DNA from: Jonesia denitrificans DSM 20603
GTDB taxonomy: Bacteria > Actinomycetota > Actinomycetes > Actinomycetales > Cellulomonadaceae
Reading direction: 5' to 3'
DNA length: 64,000 nucleotides
NCBI RefSeq assembly: GCF_000024065.1
Contig: NC_013174.1
Coordinates: 1,054,001 to 1,118,000, forward strand
Notes under the pieces: generated by a model
Told to the model about the DNA's origin: nothing
The model's input: the letters and a program-made list of their open reading frames with translations, nothing else
Database searches by the model: none
Part shown: one piece after another, positions 58,527 through 64,000 of the stretch
Layout of the letters: each line of letters begins with the position of its first letter
Position numbering within the stretch: the first letter of the stretch is position 1
Position numbers and translations under genes: made by a program

Positions 58527-60131
58527 ATGACATCCCCACATGTTCCGCAACGTGCGTTGGACACCCAACCTCGGACCTACACCGTGAAGACCCTTGGGTG
58601 CCAGATGAACGTCCACGATTCTGAACACATGGCGGGGTTGCTTGAGCAAGCAGGGTATGTGAAAGCCCCCGATGGATCAGATGCCACTGGCGACGCGGAC
58701 ATTGTGGTCATCAACACCTGTGCAGTGCGGGAAAACGCAGCCAATAAGCTGTATGGCCAGCTAGGGCAGCTCGCAGCGATCAAACGCACCAAACCAGGAA
58801 TGCAAATTGCTGTTGGTGGTTGCTTGGCCCAAAAAGATCGCGGAGTGATCGTTGAACGCGCCCCGTGGGTGGACGTTGTTTTTGGCACCCACAACCTCGA
58901 TGTGTTGCCGGTGTTGTTGGAACGCGCACGCCACAACGAGGAGGCTCAGGTTGAGATCGCCGAGTCGCTCCAGGTGTTCCCGTCGACCTTGCCAACGCGG
59001 CGAGAGTCGGTTTATGCGGGTTGGGTCAGTATTTCTGTGGGGTGTAACAACACGTGCACTTTTTGTATCGTTCCGCATCTGCGCGGTAAGGAACGTGACC
59101 GTCGCCCCGGTCAGATCCTTGCCGAGGTTGAGGCCCTTGTCGCTGCCGGTGCTGTGGAAGTGACTTTATTGGGACAGAACGTCAATAGCTATGGCGTCGA
59201 GTTCGGGGATCGAGGAGCTTTTGCCAAGCTCCTTCGTGCCTGTGGTGATATTGAAGGGTTGGAGCGTGTTCGGTTCACCTCGCCGCACCCCGCAGCGTTC
59301 ACTGACGATGTCATCGAAGCGATGGCTCAAACTCCTAACGTGATGCCATCCTTACACATGCCATTGCAGTCGGGATCGGATCGAATCTTGCGCGCGATGA
59401 GACGTTCTTATCGATCAGAGAAGTTTTTAGGAATCCTTGATCGAGTGCGCACCGCAATGCCGGATGCGGCGATCACCACGGATATTATTGTCGGTTTTCC
59501 TGGGGAGACGGAAGAAGATTTCCAGGCGACCCTTGATGTTGTCCGGCAGTCACGATTCGCGTCAGCCTTCACGTTCCAGTATTCGCCTCGACCGGGAACG
59601 CCGGCTGCGACGTTAGATGGGCAACTGCCTAAAGAGGTGGTTCAAGAACGCTATGAGAGACTTCTTGCTGCTCAAGACGAGATCAGTGCTGCAGAGTCAC
59701 AAGCACTTGTCGGCCGAACGGTTGAGGTGCTTGTCGCCGAGTCCGATGGGCGCAAGGATGACGCGAACCATCGTTTAACCGGGCGAGCCCAAGACAATAG
59801 ACTGGTCCACTTCGCGTTGCCGAAGGGCGTGGATTGGGATGGTGCACAGGTTCATCCTGGTGATATACGCCTAGCAGATGAGGTCCCAACGCTTGTTCCC
59901 CGCCCGGGGGACATGGTGAAGGTGGATGTCACGCGGGGAGCCCCGTTTTATGTTGTTGCCGACTCAGCGGTCAATGGGGGGCGGTTTGAGGTACGGCGCA
60001 CCCGGGCGGGGGATGCGTGGGCTCGCCGTGAAAAAACTCGGTTGGGGCTTCTCGCTGAAGAACACTCCCATGGAGGGCCGCCGACTACTGCTGGTGGAGT
60101 ACTTCTGGGTATGCCACAACGACGTCAGTGA
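58527..60131 (+). CDS. miaB: tRNA-2-methylthio-N6-dimethylallyladenosine synthase MiaB
   Basis: 534 residues. The N-terminal cluster Cys are in [22 protein letters not shown] and VGGCLAQ; the radical SAM CxxxCxxC is in [17 protein letters not shown]. Later YRSEKF and [11 protein letters not shown], then a TRAM domain (about 400-475). A 55-residue Arg/Gly-rich tail follows TRAM. It methylthiolates i6A37 made by MiaA, encoded 1.8 kb downstream. Confidence 0.96.
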   Translation: MTSPHVPQRALDTQPRTYTVKTLGCQMNVHDSEHMAGLLEQAGYVKAPDGSDATGDADIVVINTCAVRENAANKLYGQLGQLAAIKRTKPGMQIAVGGCLAQKDRGVIVERAPWVDVVFGTHNLDVLPVLLERARHNEEAQVEIAESLQVFPSTLPTRRESVYAGWVSISVGCNNTCTFCIVPHLRGKERDRRPGQILAEVEALVAAGAVEVTLLGQNVNSYGVEFGDRGAFAKLLRACGDIEGLERVRFTSPHPAAFTDDVIEAMAQTPNVMPSLHMPLQSGSDRILRAMRRSYRSEKFLGILDRVRTAMPDAAITTDIIVGFPGETEEDFQATLDVVRQSRFASAFTFQYSPRPGTPAATLDGQLPKEVVQERYERLLAAQDEISAAESQALVGRTVEVLVAESDGRKDDANHRLTGRAQDNRLVHFALPKGVDWDGAQVHPGDIRLADEVPTLVPRPGDMVKVDVTRGAPFYVVADSAVNGGRFEVRRTRAGDAWARREKTRLGLLAEEHSHGGPPTTAGGVLLGMPQRRQ

Positions 60132-60181
60132 CGTAGTTGAGAGATGGGGGAGCACTTCTTGTTTCCTCACCCACTGATGCG

Positions 60182-60709
60182 TTACGTCTGTGGCGGGTCT
60201 GTGTCGTTCTCGGGGTTGTCAGGAAGGACTGTGCGGGCCATGTGGTCGTAGAACTGCGCAGTTGTCTGCAAGGCCACGTGGAGGTAGTAGTCGAGTTGAT
60301 CACTGGTGGCCCCGTCACAAAAGTCATGGGTGGTTTCCGTGTAGGCGGCCCATGATTGAGGGCCTTCCTCGCGAAGGAACACTTTGGGCCAGAGGTGATC
60401 GCGGTTCCAATCACTGACTGCCAGGAGCGCGGCGTCCATTCCTTGTGGTCCGATGGCTCGTTGCCACCGTGACCGCACTTGAAGGAATGTTTCCTCTGGT
60501 CCAAGCAGGAGGAACCACACCGTGTTCCCGTCCCACACCCCAACTATGTCGCCGTCAGAGTCTCTGGTGTGTTGGTATCCCGCTGCGGTGAGGACATGCG
60601 CGACACGTTCTCGGGTGACGGGTGTGACAGGACGTTTGACGGCATCGTTGTGTTCTGCCTCTTGGACGGTATGGCCTCGAAGCTTGCTGAGAAGATCACG
60701 GATAGTCAT
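60182..60709 (-). CDS. YbjN-domain protein, copy 1
   Basis: 175 residues. A YbjN-like fold (about 25-165): VAHVLTAAGYQHTRDSDGDIVGVWDGNTVWF, LQVRSRWQRAIG, SDWNRDHLWPKVF and a C-terminal ALQTTAQFYDHM. Second gene of a tandem pair; its ATG overlaps the stop of copy 2 (60706-60709). YbjN proteins resemble type III secretion chaperone folds; role in actinobacteria unknown. Confidence 0.75.
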   Translation of the reverse strand: MTIRDLLSKLRGHTVQEAEHNDAVKRPVTPVTRERVAHVLTAAGYQHTRDSDGDIVGVWDGNTVWFLLLGPEETFLQVRSRWQRAIGPQGMDAALLAVSDWNRDHLWPKVFLREEGPQSWAAYTETTHDFCDGATSDQLDYYLHVALQTTAQFYDHMARTVLPDNPENDTDPPQT

Positions 60710-61248
60710 GGTCGGTGCAGTGCCGGGTCGGGGATGTGGCGGTCTAGTTCGTCAAAGAACTGAGTGGTTGTTTGGATGGCACAGGCAAGGGTGGTGCCGA
60801 CCTGGTCGTAGGTGGCCCCGTGCTCGAAATCCATGTTTGATTCGCCATACACTTCGATGATTCCGTCATCGCGAACCCGGTGGTATGCCTTAGGCCATAT
60901 CTTTGTGGTGTTCCAGTCGTTACATAACGCCCGGATCTGTTCGGCGCGCTCAATTGTTGCGTGCCGGTTCCACCGGCCTCGAATGTGGAGGACTTCTTTG
61001 TGTTGTCCGATGAGAGCGAACGTGAAGATACGCGCAGTGTGGATTGCGCCGGCTGTGCCGTCGGAATCGATGAAATACGGCAGGTCATGCGCGGTCAACC
61101 ACGTGGTGATGTGGTCTTGACTGAGCGGAATTGGGACAGAGGCGTCAGCGTGGCGTTGGTGATGTACACGTCCAGGCGTGACCGTTGTCTCCGCTCGTGT
61201 TCCTCCTGTGATTCGGGATCGTAAGGTCCTCCAGTTCATGGTGCCCAT
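60706..61248 (-). CDS. YbjN-domain protein, copy 2
   Basis: 180 residues, paralogous to its neighbour: ITTWLTAHDLPYFIDSDGTAGAIHTARIFTFAL, LHIRGRWNRHATI, CNDWNTTKIWPKAYHRV and AIQTTTQFFDEL. The start is ATG 61248 (MGTMNW) or the ATG three codons later; neither has a ribosome binding site. Divergent from the gene at 61301. The duplicates align over nearly their whole length but have diverged strongly. Confidence 0.75.
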   Translation of the reverse strand: MGTMNWRTLRSRITGGTRAETTVTPGRVHHQRHADASVPIPLSQDHITTWLTAHDLPYFIDSDGTAGAIHTARIFTFALIGQHKEVLHIRGRWNRHATIERAEQIRALCNDWNTTKIWPKAYHRVRDDGIIEVYGESNMDFEHGATYDQVGTTLACAIQTTTQFFDELDRHIPDPALHRP

Positions 61249-61300
61249 AGGTCAAGAGTACCTGGCGTTGCTGGTGTGGGTGGGCGACGGTGCTACCGTG

Positions 61301-61936
61301 ATGGTCGTGACTGGTGTGATCGTTATGAGTGAGGCGTCGCCGATGGTGCTTCCGGGGGTTGGGGGAGCGGCGGATCCTGGCGCCCAGCTGCGTGAGGTGA
61401 TGCTGTCGATGGTGGCTGGTGTGGCGGCTGATCTACCGTGGGTTGTGCTCAGTGAGGAACCACGTGATGGGATGCGTGCTGGCTTTGGTGTCACTGATGA
61501 GACGTGGACGTGGGAGCAGGTGAGGTCCACATCGTTTCTTGAGGTCTACGGTGCTTTGGGGATCAACGTGAGAGTTCCGGCGCTGAGCGGCATTGTGAGG
61601 CGCTGGCCGCGCGTTCTGCGGGGGCAACTCGAGCGCCACATGGTTAGTGTGGGGGCTGAGGTGGTGCGGTGGCTCCTGGTTCACGCCTATGACCACGTGC
61701 CAGGGGGTGTTGCGCCGCCGTGGGTGCGTTTCATTGCTGGAGTTGATAAATCTGCGTGGGCGCACATTTGTGCCACTGACGTCAATGTGCTGATTGCACG
61801 TCCTGTTCGTTGTGATCGTAGTGGTGTGCCAGCAGACATTGATGTGTGGGGGACAGAGGTTGATGCGTGGGTTGGAGATGCGGTCAGTGTCGGGTGGGTG
61901 TTGGTTTCGCCGGAGCAGGGTGAGGTGCTGTTGTGA
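61301..61936 (+). CDS. Class III extradiol dioxygenase B-like protein, truncated N-terminus family variant
   Basis: About 211 residues. The N-terminus VTGVIVMSEASPMVLPGVGGAADPGAQLREVM resembles actinobacterial proteins encoded between miaB and miaA that carry an extradiol ring-cleavage dioxygenase subunit B-like fold. The metal ligands of true dioxygenases (His/His/Glu) are not evident, so enzymatic activity is doubtful. Start is ATG 61301 or GTG 61307; TACCGT ends exactly 7 nt before the GTG, favouring a leaderless start there. Overlaps miaA (GTGA). Confidence 0.55.
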   Translation: MVVTGVIVMSEASPMVLPGVGGAADPGAQLREVMLSMVAGVAADLPWVVLSEEPRDGMRAGFGVTDETWTWEQVRSTSFLEVYGALGINVRVPALSGIVRRWPRVLRGQLERHMVSVGAEVVRWLLVHAYDHVPGGVAPPWVRFIAGVDKSAWAHICATDVNVLIARPVRCDRSGVPADIDVWGTEVDAWVGDAVSVGWVLVSPEQGEVLL

Positions 61937-62910
61937 AGGGTGAGCTACCTCCGTTGGTGGCGATTGTGGGCCCGACGGCGACGGGGAAGTCGTCGTTGGC
62001 GGTTGCCGTTGCACATGCGTTGGGCGGGCCTGATCGGGTTGAGATCGTGTCGGGTGACGCGTACCAGTTGTACCGCGGCATGAGTATTGGGACCGCCGCG
62101 ATGACGATGCACGAGCGGCAGGGGATTGTGCACCACCTTGTTGGTGTGGTTGACCCCCAGGTGGATTTGTCTGTTGCGCAGTATCAGCGTGATGCACGCG
62201 CTGCAATTCAGGATGTTGAAATGCGCGGTAAACGGGCAATTTTGGTGGGTGGGTCGGGTTTGTATATTCGCGCCGTTGTGGACGATATGCAGTTCCCTGG
62301 TACTGATGATGCGGTGCGGGGTGAGCTGGAGAAGCGGGCAGCTGAACATGGCAGTCAGGCGTTGTTTGAGGAGTTGGTTGCGCGTGATCCACAAGCAGCG
62401 CACCGGATGGGGGCGTCCAATGAGCGTCGTATCATTCGGGCGTTGGAAGTCATCACGATCACGGGTCGTCCGTTTACTGCTTTTTTGCCGCAAGCAACAT
62501 ATGTGCGCCCTACTGTGACGATCGGGGTGGATTGTGATCGGAGTGTGCTGGATCAACGGGTCGAAAGTCGTGTGCACACGATGATCTCTCAAGGTCTTGA
62601 GGACGAAGTGCGCAGTGTTCTCCAGCAGGGGATGGGGCGGACTGCGTCGCGAGCCGTTGGTTATGCGGAATTTCTCCGCTATTTTGATGGGGAAATTTCC
62701 CGGGACCAAGCAGTTGCTGACATCATCACTCACACCCGCCGCCTGACACGCAAACAGATGGGCTGGTTTGGTAGAGATTCACGCACGCAGTGGATCGATG
62801 CGCTATCCCCATCTGTCCTGCACGATGCGTTGGTGTGCATTGATCGTGCCGATCACGGTGAGATCTTTTTGTCCGACACCACGCCCACACGTCGTAGGCT
62901 GGGTACATGA
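61933..62910 (+). CDS. miaA: tRNA dimethylallyltransferase
   Basis: 325 residues. P-loop VAIVGPTATGKSSLAVAVAHAL, GDAYQLYRGMSIGTA, HHLVGVVDP, GGSGLYIRAVVDD, and the C-terminal RRLTRKQMGWFGRDSR. It transfers dimethylallyl to A37, using the isoprenoid made by the dxr-ispG pathway. GTG start coupled to the gene before; the stop overlaps dapF. Confidence 0.97.
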   Translation: MKGELPPLVAIVGPTATGKSSLAVAVAHALGGPDRVEIVSGDAYQLYRGMSIGTAAMTMHERQGIVHHLVGVVDPQVDLSVAQYQRDARAAIQDVEMRGKRAILVGGSGLYIRAVVDDMQFPGTDDAVRGELEKRAAEHGSQALFEELVARDPQAAHRMGASNERRIIRALEVITITGRPFTAFLPQATYVRPTVTIGVDCDRSVLDQRVESRVHTMISQGLEDEVRSVLQQGMGRTASRAVGYAEFLRYFDGEISRDQAVADIITHTRRLTRKQMGWFGRDSRTQWIDALSPSVLHDALVCIDRADHGEIFLSDTTPTRRRLGT

Positions 62911-63821
62911 CGACTTTGCCCTTCACTAAAGGCCATGGCACCCGCAACGATTTTGTGATCCTTGATGATCCACAGGGCGCTATTGATCTGACCGAGGAGC
63001 TCGTGCGGGCTCTTACTGATCGCCGTTCCGGTGTGGGCGCAGATGGGGTCATCCGGGTGATGCGTGCCCAGTTGAGCGAGGAAGTCCGTGATCTGGTGAC
63101 AAGAGATCCGCGCGTCGAGTGGTTTATGGATTACCGCAATGCTGATGGGTCTATTGCGTCGATGTGCGGAAACGGTGTCCGAGTTTTCGCCCGCTTCCTC
63201 GAAGAACGTAAAGGTGTGACGGCCCTGGGCGCGGCATACCCCATTGCTACCCGGGCTGGCATTCGCACGATACGAAAGATCGGTGACTGGTATGAAGTTG
63301 GAATGGGGCCAGCCCAGTTTCTCGATGACACTGCAGCCCGCACAACCGGTCATGACGCAACAGTAACGATCCCGATGCAACCTCACGAGCCGGCGCGTCC
63401 AGGGATTTCCGTATCAATGGGCAACCCGCACACGGTTGTTGCCCTCCCCGATCATGACACTCTCGCTGAACTAGATCTCACCCGCTCACCGGGAGTAGAC
63501 CCGGTGCCTGTGCACGGAACAAACGTTGAGTTTGTTGTTCCTGACGGCGTGGACACAGCAGCGGATGGAACAGTTGTTGGGCGAGCTTCTATGCGTGTGT
63601 ATGAACGAGGTGTTGGTGAAACTCAATCATGTGGGACTGGCGCGTGTGCAGCAGCTGCAGCGCTCCACCGATGGGCCGGAGAGTCTTCGCCACGGACATG
63701 GACAATCACTGTCCCCGGAGGAAGGGTCCAGGTGACTTTAGGGACTCACGAGGTGTTGCTCGCAGGCCCCGCTGAGCTTGTTGCTGACGGCCACATCACG
63801 ATCACTTCATTGAATGTTTAG
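62907..63821 (+). CDS. dapF: Diaminopimelate epimerase
   Basis: 304 residues. The two active-site Cys are present in ASMCGNGVRVFARFL (about 91) and GETQSCGTGACAAAAAL (about 239). N-terminus TKGHGTRNDFVILDD and SGVGADGVIRV. It makes meso-DAP for peptidoglycan and lysine. ATG overlaps miaA (ATGA); the stop overlaps a convergent gene. Confidence 0.97.
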   Translation: MTTLPFTKGHGTRNDFVILDDPQGAIDLTEELVRALTDRRSGVGADGVIRVMRAQLSEEVRDLVTRDPRVEWFMDYRNADGSIASMCGNGVRVFARFLEERKGVTALGAAYPIATRAGIRTIRKIGDWYEVGMGPAQFLDDTAARTTGHDATVTIPMQPHEPARPGISVSMGNPHTVVALPDHDTLAELDLTRSPGVDPVPVHGTNVEFVVPDGVDTAADGTVVGRASMRVYERGVGETQSCGTGACAAAAALHRWAGESSPRTWTITVPGGRVQVTLGTHEVLLAGPAELVADGHITITSLNV

Positions 63822-64000
63822 TGGTCTGGCCGAGCAACCTGTTCAGCAACGTGCACTGTTTCGAGCACTCGAAACCCCTTCGCGCTGGCCCGCTTGGTTG
63901 TGACATACCGCCCTGGGGTCACCCGATCTTCTCCAGCGAATTGGGCGTTCATCCATCTCATCAACGAATCAGCACCCAAATGGCGTTGGACAACCCATAC
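63818..64000 (-). CDS. C-terminus of a class I SAM-dependent methyltransferase (partial)
   Basis: 60 residues run in from the right edge: VWVVQRHLGADSLMRWMNAQF, then RVTPGRYVTTKRASAKGFRVLETV and the stop. The first block resembles the end of MTS/RsmC-like methyltransferases (hydrophobic strand, then N/QRHL), where a SAM-binding domain would precede it outside the window. Convergent with dapF, overlapping its stop by three bases. Confidence 0.55.
   Translation of the reverse strand, partial: VWVVQRHLGADSLMRWMNAQFAGEDRVTPGRYVTTKRASAKGFRVLETVHVAEQVARPDH

Overview
The window is chromosomal DNA of a high-GC actinobacterium. Gene order is the classic actinomycete core: dprA-xerC-whiG/fliA-rpsB-tsf-pyrH-frr-cdsA-rlmN-dxr-rseP-ispG-proS, then rimP-nusA-ylxR-infB-rbfA-truB-ribF, rpsO-pnp, dapB-thyA-dfrA-dapA-rnj-ftsK-pgsA-cinA-clgR, and finally recA-recX-rny-miaB-miaA-dapF. 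The moderate GC (mid-to-high 50s by eye), the FliA/WhiG sigma factor and the lhr-nei pair beside recA point to the order Micrococcales. A motile, Jonesia-like organism would fit, but that is inference and not shown by the sequence.

Region 1-6.1 kb is an accessory defence-type island, all on the minus strand and visibly poorer in GC than the rest. It holds an ABC three-component (ABC-3C) operon: a nuclease-like effector with the ABC-3C C-terminal domain, a small middle component, and a DUF2326-type ABC ATPase cut by the left edge. A 743-bp geneless stretch separates it from a large stand-alone SF1 (RecD/Pif1-like) helicase with about 500 unassigned N-terminal residues. The island directly abuts dprA, whose 5' end looks worn: a TTG start, no ribosome binding site and a short N-terminus.

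Region 6.1-25.7 kb carries DNA processing (dprA, xerC), an alternative sigma factor, an M23 peptidase-like protein, translation genes (rpsB, tsf, frr), UMP kinase, phospholipid synthesis (cdsA), rlmN, and the MEP isoprenoid genes dxr and ispG around an intramembrane protease. proS and a convergent DUF4439 lipoprotein follow, then rimP-nusA. Region 25.9-38 kb continues the nusA-infB type translation cluster (ylxR, infB, rbfA, truB, ribF), a secreted peptidoglycan amidase, rpsO, pnp and an M16 protease.

Region 38-48.7 kb holds lysine/diaminopimelate genes (dapB, dapA), the thymidylate/folate pair thyA-dfrA, RNase J, FtsK, a phosphatidyltransferase, CinA and a ClgR-type regulator. Region 48.7-64 kb contains the overlapping lhr-nei repair pair, the LexA-box-controlled recA locus with recX, RNase Y, miaB, two tandem YbjN-like proteins, miaA, dapF and the C-terminus of a methyltransferase cut by the right edge.

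Punctuation is striking: at least seven perfect or near-perfect inverted repeats with 11-23 bp arms lie between genes, mostly without U-tracts. Several genes have a -10-like hexamer exactly 7 nt before the start codon, suggesting leaderless mRNAs. No tRNA, rRNA, CRISPR array or insertion sequence was recognised.
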